DNA from: Durusdinium trenchii | Taxonomy: Eukaryota; Sar; Dinophyceae; Suessiales; Symbiodiniaceae | Reading direction: 5' to 3' | Assembly (NCBI GenBank): GCA_963970005.1 | Contig: CAXAMN010005191.1 | Span: 242,430 to 306,429, forward strand | Length of the DNA: 64,000 nucleotides | Shown here: piece by piece, positions 1-12,203 of the stretch | How the letters are laid out: each line of letters opens with the position of its first letter | How positions within the stretch are numbered: position 1 is the stretch's first letter | Notes under the pieces: model-generated | The model's database searches: none | Seen by the model: the letters and a program-made list of their open reading frames with translations, nothing else | Told to the model about the DNA's origin: nothing | Program-made: the position numbers and the translations under genes

Positions 1-46
<46 letters not shown>

Positions 47-193
47 ACTACTACTAACTACTACCTACTAACTACTAACTACTAACTACTAACTACTAAC
101 TACTAACTACTAACTACTACTAACTACTAACTACTAACTACTACCTACTACCTACTACCTACTACCTACTACCTACTACTACTACTACTCCTA
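1..193. repeat. (ACT)n microsatellite with ACTA variants
   Basis: The first 190 bases are almost pure ACT triplets, interrupted by actaact and acctact variants. The array is cut by the window edge, so its full length is unknown. Confidence 0.97.
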
Positions 194-444
194 CGACGTA
201 CATCCAAAAGAGAGTTGTGAGTTGGGTACGGACCAGAAAGGTGTCTGCTCCAGTCTAGCCGAAATTTGGGTTTTGACAACTCCCATGATGACACCAAGAT
301 TAATGGATACATGCCAAGCAATTGTCAGCAGATATGCAATTGGAAAACCAAATGAACGCATTGCTAACAACTACTGCTTAGACATCTGCAAGCAAAAGTA
401 AAGCTGGACGAAACATGACGAAACTGTAGATTCATTCTGAGCTT

Positions 445-480
445 CCAGCATTCACTCCAGTGCCTCCAATCTGCCCAGCC
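445..480 (-). CDS. TSP1 repeat, first segment (exon)
   Basis: The minus strand reads GWADWRHWSEC after a cacAG acceptor, which is the canonical WxxWxxWxxC start of a TSP1 domain. The left (3') exon boundary is uncertain: a GA donor two bases into the next codon is possible. The CGxG and RxR segment that should follow was not found before the window edge. This is the most 3' TSP1 exon in the window, so the gene continues leftwards. Confidence 0.7.
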
Positions 481-1089
481 CTGTGCGACAAAGGATTGCT
501 TGTATTGAAGCAAGCTTCTGATTTGGAAGAACAACTGCAGAACACTCAGCTATTGCATGGTCTATCTTTCTGATAAAGCAAGTATATTATGTTCGTGGTG
601 GCAGGACGCTCACTTGCGCATCGACAATTTGCTCACTTGCGTGTTCATGGTAGCGGTGAGTGTGCAGGTTGTGGTACAAACAAGGGTCTACGTGAGTCTT
701 GTCTAATTTTAGATTATTTTGGAACAACACATTAATGTCTAGCTGAGCCAGTCTTACGTTGAAGTTCAACAAGCGCAGCGGGTGATTACTAGACGCCATC
801 TCTAAAATAAAGCCCCCAAATCCAACATCGCCAAGAGCTTTCGAATTAACTTGGTTTCAGGCACAATAGGTCTGTGCATGACCTTGGATGTGAGCTTGGT
901 GATTGGGCTGAACATGACCCTTTATCAACACAGCCAGAATCTACTAGACTCTCTCTCCCTCTCTCTGGGCAAAAATGATCCCACACAGAATCATCCAAAG
1001 CACATCAAAACGGCACTCCACAAACAAGTCCCTACAAACCCCACTTAGTTCTGGGGCGGGATTATGTAGGACTCAAGTTCAGCTCAGTG

Positions 1090-2405
1090 AAAGACAGAAA
1101 CGAGGACATCTTTCTATCTGTTCAGCGGCCCCGGGCCTCAGAAAGCAGGAACTGGTGATTGAAAGGTTCAAAAAGAAACGTCTCAGAATTTGTTGCAGGC
1201 TTTGACAAACAAAGACTTATATAATATTATATACATAAACTCGATGAAGCTTTGACAAACACCGCTGATTGCCATAGTTCAGGAACCAATACATCAATAA
1301 GCTGTACTGGTTCTTGGAATTAACACAACACATCTATGTTCTAAAGCATCGCATATGTTATTATGATGTGGCCATTCATTATGTGCACAACTAAAACCGA
1401 GTTGTGATCTCTTGTACAGTATATTTATAACTGAGGTAGCCACAGGCAAGGCTTGCCTCCACAGTCGGCATGTCTTGCCACCTTACGAACTAGCCGCTAG
1501 CCGCTAGCCGGAGTGGGCATTGGAGGACTGAAGCCGACACTACCAAAGCCGAGCAGAGCCGATCGCATTAGCAAAAGGCTTGAACATCAATTTAGATTTT
1601 CCAATCTATATGGGTGAACTGGGTGAACACAAGACTCAGACTCAAACGGCTTCGGAAGAATAGGGTCTACTGAGCGCATAGAGGCTATATTATATCATGT
1701 ATTAACAATGAATGCTGTGGCCTATCTTTTCGAGTTGGTGCGATGCACTTGTTCCTAGTAGCGAACCTTGTTACTACTAGTAAGGCACCTGTTACTACTA
1801 GTGAGGCACCTTGTTACTACTAGCGTGGCACTTGTTGGTAGCTCCGGTCACCAAATGCCGGAACGCAAAATTGCACAATCACGAGCGTGAGACTCGTCGA
1901 TGGCGGCGCATCTGTCCATCACACCTCAGCTGTCTGTGTATTGTACTCGGGTGGAGACGAACCACATTACATGCCTGTCCATCACACTGAACTACCGCAG
2001 AAAATGGAACCAAGTCAAGGTTGACATTTGCAAGTGTAGATTATGATTAGACATTTGCAAGTGTTCTTCTGAGCGATTGTGGAACCACGATGAACCACGT
2101 CTATTTGTGGTATCCGTTTGAAGATTCAGGACCAAAAGTACAATGGCAACATACTAAAGACATTTTGGGAAACTGTCTGAGTCTGAGTAATGAATTTGCC
2201 AAGGAACTAAAGACTACAGTATGTAACCTATATACATCGATCTGCAAATAAATAAGGTATCATATCATCTGATCAATTACTTTTGGTGATTATGGTGATT
2301 GGTGTGTCCAGCGTTGTGAATATGCCGCATCTTCAGAAGTTGCCCCCCCGGAGTTTTCGTGCAATCTTGGCAGCTAACTGGTCGCAGCTTCCCCAATCAC
2401 TCCAC
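1090..2405 (-). CDS. Complete TSP1 repeat in four exons
   Basis: Four minus-strand exons join in phase. Exon 2405-2379 gives WSDWGSCD and ends with the first two bases of a Gln codon. Exon 1924-1894 completes it and gives CDGQMRRHRR. Exon 1481-1444 gives VARHADCGGKPC plus two bases. Exon 1136 to about 1090 gives LPGAAEQIERCPRFC. Together they carry the tryptophan pair, the CxG and RxRxV strand, the GGKPC turn and the final ExxxC and C. Acceptors are AG followed by G in all four, and the first three donors are GTTAGC, GTCTCA and GTGGCT. The 3' boundary of the last exon is uncertain. None of these exons forms a noticeable open reading frame alone. The agreement of phase and domain order across three introns makes chance unlikely. 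Confidence 0.88.
1744..1845. repeat. TAGTAGC dispersed repeat cluster
   Basis: Several near copies of gttactactagtaaggcacc and cacttgttcctagtagc. The same words recur in about fourteen clusters across the window, in both orientations. Confidence 0.85.
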
Positions 2406-4221
2406 CTGGGACGGAGGTGTCTAAGAGCGTATGAGTTGAACAGGCTATTAATCGACAAGCTCACACCATTGTTCTCCGTAACCTGTTGTACACCAATAAT
2501 CATAAATGGCTTTGGCGGTTGCTCGCACGAGCAAAACATCTATCTCATTTGAACATCTAGCAAAGTTTGCGTTCCAGTGTTGCACTGTCTCTTGTGCACT
2601 ATCTCAGGTCTCAATAACTTGCTTGTCCTGGGAAAAGGACATATTCATTGAAACCAAATTGTACTGCTAAGAGTCAGGCGGAGACCACTCACAATCTCTA
2701 GGTGTGCACCTGCGATCACACAACCACGCGCTGGCTCAGTCCAGGAAGTTTCACTTCAGCAGCATTGAGATACGGTAGGCAAGCCAACAGTAAAATCAGT
2801 GTGTTCTACCAGTACCCTCTTCAAAATCTCTGCTGGGTAAATTTGTTCTTGAAAGATGCAGCAAGCAGCTGTCTGAGCAAGTCAGTGAGTGATGTCGCGA
2901 TCATTTCCGATATGTCTTGCAGGATTCTGCGGGATGGGATCAATGATTATATTAATATATAACATATATATATAAATATACTTAACTTATATAACTATAT
3001 ACGGTAACCTTGATTAAAGGCTGCTGCAGCAAAAGAAAAGAAGGATCCACAATGAGCAGCCAAAATACTACCAACAAACTCAATCGGCAACTGCCCCAGT
3101 GTTCTATCAACGTATCACTCCAATTCACTCCAGGTAGCGTTTGGAACTCGTCTCAAGCGCAGGTTGATGCTGGCCAAAAATTTTGAAAGCTAAAACCAAA
3201 GTCCCGCACGCATCACAATCTCCGGAGCTGCAGGGAGCCACTTGTGCCATATGACCATCACAGGGCCTCCCAGAATTGTCGCTGGGTCAGCTGGACCCCA
3301 CAAGAAGTATCATCTGTTCAAATGTCGATTCAATTAGGCGTAGGCATAGGCATAGTGCTACTCCCTTTATGACAAAGCATCCAAGAGCAAAGGGTACAGT
3401 AAGGCACACATCTTTCTTGGAAAGGCTCTCTATGCAACTCTATTCTGCCCCTCAAACCTGCCACCACGACGTCCAGGCTGCTTCACCATGCGCGTTCGTA
3501 CCTCAAAAGTGTATCCAATACTGACCTCCATCCAAAGCATACCCATTAGGCTAATGTATTAGATCATTCTTGATCCTGAACCGTTTTCTGGATCTCACGG
3601 AAAGCACAATCACGTCCGTGTGTTTGGGCTGAGCATCGGTACTACTATAAAGGACCACCAAAGAATATAACATGCTGTGGCACTGAGATACTATGCAATC
3701 CAGTGTTCATAAAGCAAGTAACACATGTTCCCACTGTTGTCTTAGCACTGACAGCGTCGTGAGTCGTGAGTGACACGTCTCACCATTTGTCCTGTGCCAC
3801 ATGGCCGATCGCAGTCACCCCAACCTCAGCGTTTCAATTGTTACGTAGACGTTCAACCATCTTCAAGTGCAAAAGGATCAACATAGTAAACAGTGGCTAT
3901 AGCAGGTAGCTTAAAGTAAAATACTCGTTCTAAAAAGCAAAACAACACCGTATGCTTTCTTTACTAAGATATGTACATGTGATACTACTCCTAGTGGACA
4001 TTGAGCCTCTGGCTGGTCCATTCGGAGAGCTTGCAGTCAAATGTATCATCTAGCCCATCGTACTTACCAGCATGTGGGCAGCCTTCGTCCTTCAAGTTCA
4101 CACAGAAAATACCTTCCTTTGTCCAGCACCCCAATACTATCATTCATGATAAATTGTGTAATTGCACTGACACATCTGACTGACTGATACACCGAATCTG
4201 TCTCATGTGCTCATCGCGCAC

Positions 4222-4312
4222 GGGCTCCTCCGCGCAAGGCCTGGACTCCTTCAGAGGGCCGACGCAAAAAGTCCCCGAGCCACGGCCATGCTGAGCGATC
4301 TTGCGACTTCGC
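4222..4312 (-). CDS. TSP1 repeat, middle and end segments (exon)
   Basis: A 91-nt minus-strand exon reads RSRKIAQHGRG, then GTFCVGPLKESRPC, then AEEP. This is the RxRxI strand followed by the CxGxLxExxPC block of a TSP1 domain, with exactly nine residues between the two cysteines. The acceptor is AG followed by G, and the donor is GTGCGC. It ends in phase 0, so it cannot join directly to the exon at 2405, which needs two preceding bases. At least one small exon between 2.4 and 4.2 kb, holding the last Cys and the next DC, is therefore missing from this list. Confidence 0.85.
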
Positions 4313-4744
4313 CTCGAGAGGCACGATGCAAAGTTGGAGGGGTGCGCGGACATAGCTTTAGGAAAAGTGCACTTTAGGAAAAGACATCAATGTGGCGCAT
4401 CTGTCCATGTCTTTCAAATGTCTTTCTTGGATGTGATTTGAGGCTGGCCAAGCCAATACTAGCTTCAAATTGTTGGACATATTCCGTTACTCTGAACTGA
4501 ATGTTAACTGTGCTTGTTGAAGCCGGTACATATCTTAAAACATATAACTATGCATGGCCACACAAAGGATACTTACATGATCTTACATGTCAACGAACAC
4601 AAACTAGATGAAACTAGACTAGACCTTTCTGCAGCGACTGCCACCACTTTGCATGAATGACAGCATACGACATCTATGCAGTCTATCCAGTCCATAAGTA
4701 GACTGTACGTAAGTACCCGGCTCCCGGATGCCATAGCATCGAGC

Positions 4745-4778
4745 TGTACAAGGCATCCAGTCCATCCAGTCTCCAAAC
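4745..4778 (-). CDS. TSP1 repeat, first segment (exon)
   Basis: A 34-nt minus-strand exon reads FGDWMDWMPCT. It matches the LSDWGDWSPCT exon at 18.97 kb residue for residue in pattern. The acceptor is cccAG followed by G. The apparent donor is GCTCGA, placed after the codon following the cysteine, the same position as in four other repeats here. The CGxG segment expected next, between 4.7 and 4.3 kb, was not identified. A short stretch near 4.41 kb resembles the CDGQMRR exon at 1.9 kb but is degenerate. Confidence 0.7.
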
Positions 4779-6654
4779 CTGGGAGCGGAGCGTCAACGAA
4801 TAGATTCAGCCAAACCAGTGGCTAACTTTACAGTACATTTCATTGTATAGACTTTTGGAAAAGCAGCTATGTTAAATATATATATATATATGTATTGTTC
4901 TTAAAATTGATCCAGTCAACTCAAATGAGCCAAGGCAGTGCAACCAATTTTGCATGCATGAGTTTGTTTCCTTTGTGTCTTCCATGCCAGTTTTACCTGG
5001 CACGATAGATTCCACAAACTCGTGGACGGGCCATTTGTTAATTCCGATGCAGTTTACAAAGACGACATCCACATACGTCCACCCCATAACCGCTCACGGA
5101 TGTGCGGCTTGAGGCAGGGCAAAGTGACCGACAGCAGCGCACGGTGTTGCAAGTGCAATTGCATGGCTTTTGTGAAGCCGCCACAGCAGCAAGGTTCAAA
5201 TACTACACAGCACTGGGTGACACCATGGGAAAAATAGTGCCTTTATCATCCTTTTTACATACCTTTGCGACGATGGCTGCAAGAAGTGAAATGGACGAAA
5301 AAAAGAAAACAAGTCCTTAAAGCAATGAAATAGAACATGTAAGGCCCCCCATAAGCGGGCCTTAACTTCCTTTTTTGCTGGCTATCTTTGTTTGAGGCTC
5401 TCCGTGAGTCTTTGCGGGAAACAGCGTTTGTTTACTTGCAAAATCTTGCAAACAAAGGTTGCTGTACCATGTGAGCGTACCAGGCTTCTGAAGGGCGCCC
5501 AGCGTTCACACTGTATCCACACGGCTCCCATCAGGGGCATAATGACCGTATGCTTCCACAAAACTGTCCACACACGCCCTGCCAATGATGGACTGCTCGT
5601 GCTCTCTGCAGCAACACTGCAAGGATTGAGGCACAAAACCAAAAACACTCAGAAAGAATAGGCAATAAGAAGCAGGTCAAGCAGTAGCACTAGTTGCTGA
5701 GTTCAAGCAAGGTTTCACTTTGGACCACCTTCCATCCACCAGGGAGCCATGCGCCATGCTCCAAAGCCGATGAATGACCACATGCCATACATGCGACAGG
5801 TGAGCCATTTGCAATTGTTTGGGTCCCTGCCCTTCAGCTTACAGCAATTCAGTCTAGGTGCCTGCAGTTCTGGTCCGGATTGCATATCACGCCCCAATTG
5901 CATCCCCGATGCTCCACCGAATAGCCTCGGATCTGACAAAAGTGCTCTGCAACTGATTGGCTTAAGGTCCTGATTTGGTGCTTTATGCATGAATTGTGTG
6001 CAGTTCTTCATAGGTCCACACATTCTTACAACTACAGTACTAAGTTGCTACGTACAGTACTGCACAAGGAACCCATTATATATATATATATATCTATAGC
6101 TGACCGATGGTATGGGCATGCTGCCACAATCACAATCTATAGGACCGGAAAACTATTCGTTCATATTTTGTGCTCAGCCAAATGCACCTTGTTCTGACAG
6201 AAGCAAAGCGTCATAATCGCCGTCAAGCCACCTAGTGGAGGATGCCCACAGTCGTTGGCCTCCATGGAAATAGATCGAGAACCTAGGCAAAGCAGCGCCA
6301 AGGCCAAAGCCGTCAGAGCGAACATCAATGAGAGCGGACATCTATCAGCTGTCCAAAACCGACAGCCAAACAATCTGGTGGCAGGCATTGGTATAAACTA
6401 GAACCATACAAACTGCAACATCTGAGCTGCAACATCTCTGTCGTCTGAAGTGACAGCGGCTTTCCACCTTTAAGATCATTTAAGCAACTCATAATTTCAT
6501 TGTTGACACAGCGGGAGTGTCTCTTGAGCAAGTTGCGCCTGGCCTAAGTCCTTATCACGTGTCGACTCTTGGGGCCCTACGCCAGGTGACTCCACCATGA
6601 CACGTAGAAGAGCAGGACCTCGCTGACGCATATCTACGAGAAAGAATGGTAGCA

Positions 6655-6771
6655 TGACTAGTAGCGTCCTTGCTAATAGCAAGTAGCAAAGCGGCTTACT
6701 AGTAGCAACAAGCTACTAGTAGTAAGGCACCTTGCTACTAGCTCCGTCCTTGCTACTAGCTCCGTCCTTGC
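6655..6771. repeat. TAGTAGC dispersed repeat cluster
   Basis: Contains gactagtagcgtccttgc, actagtagtaaggcacc and two copies of gctactagctccgtcctt. It lies immediately next to a TSP1 exon. Confidence 0.85.
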
Positions 6772-6828
6772 CAATGTGGCCATGGCTGCTGGGAGCGACT
6801 GTCCAAGCCCCGACGTCCACTAAGTTGC

Positions 6829-7320
6829 CCTGCTCCCACTCCGCCCAGCCGCCCCACTTTCCATCGATGCAAGCAGAATCTATGCAATGCCTGAGAAGTT
6901 CAAGGTACAAAAAAGACATAACCGCAACGACAAGGTCAATTCCCGTCTACCTATTTCAGAACCAGTGAGTCAGTGAGCCTGTTTGATATTTGTGCTACCG
7001 CATGCCACTGATATTTTGGTTGCTCTCACTCTCTAACGATTTCGTTTTGACAAAAGGGACATGCCTGCTTGGTGCTTGTTTCGAGCACTGAGTGCCAGAA
7101 CTCTGTGTTACATGGATTTGTCTCTTCCTGCAGAAAATATATAAGTTGACAAACAAATAATGTGCTAACATGTGCAAGCAAAGAAATCTGTGGCAAAAGA
7201 ATATGCACCACACCCATGGAGTACCAAAAGATATGAACATGATTGTTGTGTGACATGGCCAACAATGTCCTTGTCATAGGGGTAGCAAAGCATACCTCCA
7301 TTTCGAGGCACCTTGGTTGT
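6829..7320 (-). CDS. TSP1 repeat junction: end of one repeat and start of the next, three exons
   Basis: Exon 7320-7296 (25 nt) gives QPRCLEME and ends in phase 0 at GTATGC. Exon 7127-7096 begins in phase 0 after a ttttctgcAG acceptor and gives EETNPCNTEF plus TG, with a GC donor (GCACTC). Exon 6890 to about 6829 completes that codon as Trp and reads HCIDSACIDGKW, then GGWAEWEQ. Nine residues separate the cysteines across the first join, as in CVGPLKESRPC at 4.2 kb. The last exon opens the next repeat with the WxxWxxW ladder, but the cysteine normally two residues after the last Trp is not in it. It probably lies in the next exon, so the 3' boundary is uncertain. Confidence 0.75.
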
Positions 7321-8365
7321 CTGCCAAAAGCTGACCGAACAATCAATAGCTTCTCTAACCTTGACATAGCTTGACAACATGTTTGTCTAATCATAAGTAA
7401 ATGCTTCATATGTACATGTGTACTGGAGTGTGGTGACAGTGTCTATGTGGAAATGCATTTCCTGCTGACTCAAAGCAGCAGAACCAGCTTTCTTTTTGTG
7501 CAAAAGCAGAAAAGCTTGAAATAGGAGCTCATGAGCCCATGGTGACCCTGTTGAAGTTCCCTACAAAGATAATGTCGACCTAGGATTGAGACTTTAACCC
7601 CACTAACCTTTTCCCTGGCAGTTCCAACTGGTTTGGATCAAAGGTTGAAGAACTACAAGTCTTACTGGCTGATTCCTTGAAATATATACTTGTGCCATTA
7701 AAGAAACGCTTCAATTCAATTACAATATAATTCTATTCAGGGGCCTACCCTTAGAGTAGAGCCTTCCCTGCATGCTGATCAGAGAAAGGTGTTCGACAAA
7801 AGCACCTGCACAAAGCACTGCTTTAAGATGGATCGAATAGAAAGATCAATCAATAGTGATACGAGTCGATATGAGTGGTCGTTTTTCTGTTTCACTGCAG
7901 AAATAGCCTGCAAAACAAGCACCCAAAATACAGAAAATCAACCGCTTACCACTTCCAGAGCCGGAACACCCATGTATATAAATCCCTGGGCATTAAACAG
8001 TGAAACTCCCAGATTATTCAGCTGCAGTTGTCCACTTTATATCTTATCTTTATCCATTTGCTGCCAGAGCTGTGGTAGCTTCCTCAAACTTGGTGTAGGT
8101 TGCTTCAGCAGCATTCAGCAATCCACCGTCTCAACACACTCACACATGAACATTGGAAGCCTGGTGTCCAGTTCCTGGCCTGCCCTGCTGCTACTGGGGC
8201 AGGAGAAAACCAAAGCTGCTGCTCAGTTTGGATGCTAAGCGGCTTTGGCAATGCGGCGTGACCGCGACCTTGCTTCAGTCGCCGTAAAACAAACTGCCAT
8301 GGCTTTTAAGGTCAACAAACGGACACAGAGTTCAAAACTCAATACAAATATCCGTTTCTCCCTTG

Positions 8366-8384
8366 CTTGAAACAGCCAAAATGG
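8366..8384 (-). other. Weak resemblance to the dinoflagellate spliced-leader 3' half
   Basis: The minus strand contains ccattttggct, identical over 11 bases to the core of the dinoflagellate spliced leader, then gttt and caag. The known leader has caag directly after ggct. Relict leaders occur in retroposed dinoflagellate genes, but an 11-base match is not far from chance in 64 kb. Confidence 0.15.
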
Positions 8385-8530
8385 AGAGCAACATTTGCGG
8401 CATGGTCAAGGCATTGGCATTGTCTCAGTCCAAGTGCGAGCGTTCTTGTACGTTGGCTAAAGCAAATGTTTCGAGTGCATGGCCCCATTCCAGCAAACCC
8501 GAGAATCACACCTGTAATATTTATATTATA

Positions 8531-8600
8531 ATGTTCGCTACTAGTAGCAAGTGCATCGCTTCTAGTAACAAGTGCCTTACTAGTAGTAATAAGAAGCTAT
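8531..8600. repeat. TAGTAGC dispersed repeat cluster
   Basis: Reads gctactagtagcaagtgc, cttctagtaacaagtgcc and actagtagtaataagaagc, of the family also seen at 1.8, 6.7 and 20.7 kb. Confidence 0.85.
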
Positions 8601-8805
8601 CTTCCACTGAGGATTCCAGCTTCTGGCCACCGCCACAGGGCCGATCGCAAGAGGTCCATTCGGTCCTGGTCAAACAACTTGTGAAATCTAACAGACTTTG
8701 ACATACTATGACATTTAGCCTTTTTTGGCCATTTAACTAGTGAACCATAATCATCCATAGTCCCTACTCACCATCTAGGGTTTGCTAGCCAATGTCTTCT
8801 CATTC

Positions 8806-9454
8806 CCCACCACCTTGGCGCGAGCACTGGGCGTTCTGAGGGATCTCAGGATTGGGCCACTCACCCCAAACACAGTCTTGTGGTTCTGGGCCGCATTCCT
8901 GGGATGCTGCAGACTGGGAGGAAACGCAAGTTCATGCAAGAGGTATGGCAGGTATAGTCGGTATGGTGATGAGGTGGCTGCAAGTGTGGAGACAAGAATT
9001 TGGACCCGCGATCAATTCATACGACCGCCACCAACTGGCAGGTTTCCAACTCACTTGACAAAAAAAATAGCCAGCCCAATACAAAGAATTGCGGGTACCA
9101 ATCAATTCCAATCATGGGCGCCTCTGACCAATTCGTGCCGAAACCCAAGGGGCAATAGCAACTGGTGGCCCAGCCCCGCATGATCACGCTATTTATATAC
9201 ATCGTTCCACGAGAACCTCTGCTTCAAGTGACGTAATCTCCAAGCTAATAGCGATGACCTCCACCGCCACCCTAGTAGCAACTCCCGACATTGATCTTCT
9301 TATGTCTTGTTTAAGTTAGACAATGGCTTCCTGGAACTTTGTCACGGAAACCACCTGATGGCAAAGCCCTGACCCTTCGCTTCGCTTAGTGCAGCACCTC
9401 CCGCACACAGGAGGCCGTCTCTGTCAGAGGGCCGTAGAAGCCCACACCACCAAA
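8806..9454 (-). CDS. TSP1 repeat junction, two exons
   Basis: Exon 9454-9398 (57 nt, phase 0 to 0) reads FGGVGFYGPLTETASCVRE, the GG..C.G.L.E...C block. Phe replaces the first cysteine, a TGC to TTC change. Exon 8898-8806 starts in phase 0 and reads ECGPEPQDCVWGEW, later NAQCSRQGGG. This is the end of one repeat, the DCxWGEW start of the next and its CS..GGG turn, with one cysteine missing from the CSxxCGGG pattern. A strong GTGAGT donor lies inside this exon after DCVW, so a shorter form is possible. The outer donor would be GA (GAATGA). Confidence 0.75.
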
Positions 9455-11736
9455 CTGCAAAGGGAAAGGTCAAAATGGGTAGGATTAAGACTATCAAAGT
9501 CTGGAAGAATTCTTTCTGTATATCCGAGGTTAGCTGCTCAATGCACGGCGGTTAGACGAACGTTGACGGAAATAGCAAGCACTTAGCTCTCTTCTCTACT
9601 TCTGTGATGAGTACTTTGTAATCTTCAAAAACATAATCAGGGCGCTATGCATCACAGAGCCTCCTACAGCAATGGAACACAAACATTGAAAAGTATCAGG
9701 GGCATCTTCATCGGTGGGGAATATCCTGCATGAGGGCCTGAGTAATGTTCATAGCATTCTAGATACAAACATGGGCACTCTTTCATGCTTATGTTTGTCA
9801 TTTGTGCAGTAATGTGTTGACTTGGTCTTAGGACAACCTCTTTGACCCTGTGCAATGGGCCATATCATATCCACGTTTCTGAGCTTCTGGCCAACACTCC
9901 CCGGGTTATGTAGCGAGTCCTGAACTGCTGACCAGCGCCTGCCAGCCCAGCAACTCTATTCCATCAAAAGTCAAAGAGGCCAAGGAGCTCTGTCTCAACT
10001 CAAACATTCTGTCCTGTTTTGAACATCCAGCGCACATGCTGAAGAGAGTGACACATTGTTTCACTGTTTGACACCCTTGAGGTCTATGTGTATTTGTGTC
10101 TGTGACGTGTGTATCCATGACTGTCCTGAAGTGCAAAGAATTGTATAGTGGTAGCTTTGGAATTGACATTACCTCCAAAGCTTTGTTGCCTGTCTAAAAT
10201 TATCTGTGAAACAAGAGTTCAAGGGTTCCAGACCGCAATCAGTGTCGCAAGCACCCCAGGAACTCCACGCCGAAACCTGGAGGCACAACAAGTGCGGAAC
10301 TCCCCGTTCTGTAAGCATTTCAAAGGCATGAAACCCCACAAGAACAACTCCCAGGCTTCACTTTAAACTGACAAACAGCTGCTATGTCACTGTTGGGGTG
10401 AAGTGGAATTCAGTTTGTCAAGGCTGGTCACACTCGCTCATCTTGTGTTCAACAGGCAAAAGCAAACAAAACATTACAGTACAACAATCGGATACAGCTC
10501 CCAAAACGAAGGGCACCAATCACATAACTATAGTAACTATGCTGCAAAATGGCGGACCAGAGTTCTGCAACAAAGATTTATCTAAACAATGAGGACACTG
10601 TGAAGGCATGATCAAGTATGACTCAAGTGGTTGAAACGGTTGGCTCGTTGAACCGACCGACCGGGATAAAAAGCCTGTACACCCAAGTCGTGTTGCAGAT
10701 CCAAATCTGGCCTGTGTATCCTCAACGTTGCAGGGATTGTCGTTACAACCTTAGAGCGGGACATAAAACTTGGCACAACAAGTGGTGCTGCAGTTGCAAA
10801 ACTGCCTTTATTGCAGCAGGATTGCGCATGTGCTACCATTGCTAGCTAAATTTGCCAAACATCCTGCCTGAAACATGAACAATGCTAACAACGCATCCTG
10901 GTCCTGAAGTAAAGGGTTGCCCCAAACATGCTAAACTCTTCAGAATCCAAACATATGACAAAGGGTCTCATTGAAGCATAGGGACTTTCTCATCTACCCT
11001 GAACTCGAACAACCAGCATCAAGTGCAAGCGCTCACAAAAGCGATCCTGGCTGACCAAAGTGGAAGACTTGTAACACAAAACTTGAAAATACACATTGTG
11101 AGCCTGCTCATGGTGAACATTAGTGTTGCAATCAAATCAACTGTTGTTGATAAGGGAATCTCGCAGGCCTGGATGCAACAATCAATGGGCTCAAAGAAGA
11201 ATAATCATGTGGCAGTATTGTGCGCGATCATCTGTCCAACACAATCGATTTGGACAATCCTGACAAACTACAACTAACTACTAATAGAATACTAGCAAGA
11301 AAGTTGCATTATGGAGATATCGGTAGTGGAAACTTAGTGGAAAGCCAACACCGAGATGGTTGCCAAATGTTGCAACCTCTACTCCTCCGGCCAACCCTGA
11401 AAAACACTGTTCAAAGCCGATCCCGCAGTTGCCATGTGGCCAGTAGTCTCGATCAAGTCCCTGGAACATGGTACACCTGGCCAGGCTTGGGATACAAAAC
11501 GACCTGAATTGCCATGTGATCTTCAAGAATGTGGCAAAGACACCAACTTCACTGGCTAGAAGTCACCTCTATTGCCCTGAAACCATTCTGAAGTGTTCAA
11601 ATCCATTTTTTTGGGTAGTTGGTCATGCAATTGCCCAGCCAAAACAGAATCTTCAAAAAGGAGTCTGTTCCTTGCAAAACATGTGAAAAAACAAGTGCTG
11701 GAAACCACAACTGCGGCCTTCTTTCTCGACACGCAC

Positions 11737-11762
11737 ATTCCAATTTTGCCATGTCCCCAAGT
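11737..11762 (-). CDS. Possible TSP1 first-segment exon
   Basis: On the minus strand, after an AAG acceptor, the frame reads LGTWQNWN and is followed by a GTGCGT donor. The spacing of the two tryptophans fits the start of a TSP1 domain, but no cysteine is included and no adjoining segment was found, so this may be chance. Confidence 0.3.
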
Positions 11763-12203
11763 CTTTGAATGTGCTGCCGTGTGTTGAATGGTCCTGTACC
11801 AAAATGGTTGGTCACCAGCTCAAGATCTCCCATACTCAAAAAGTGAAACACACTACAGTCTACAACCTACAATTGGATAGCACAAAATGACTCCGAAACA
11901 AACCAAACAACTGCACATATAGGTTTTTCCCTGCGAACCTCCAAACCGTGGATTGCGGGTTACCTGAAGACAGGCTTGAGATGTTTTGACGCAAAAACAA
12001 AACAACTGCAGACGACTTAAGCAACTTTCGCTACATCAGCTGCCTTGGTGCACAATGCGTTTCACGCATTGAGACTTGCCAGGAGTGTCACAATGATATC
12101 ATTGACGAATGCTGTTCAAAATGGGGACCACCCACAAACAAACAAGATGGAACCCACGAACCCGAATGCAAGCACGATCGAAAAACTACATATGTCCAAA
12201 TGA

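Noticed and set aside
5710-5800. Plus-strand segment ending MNDHMPYMRQ before GTGAGC
   Set aside because: Good donor but no family. The minus strand reads NGSPVACMACG, vaguely TSP1-like. Neither reading is strong enough to list.
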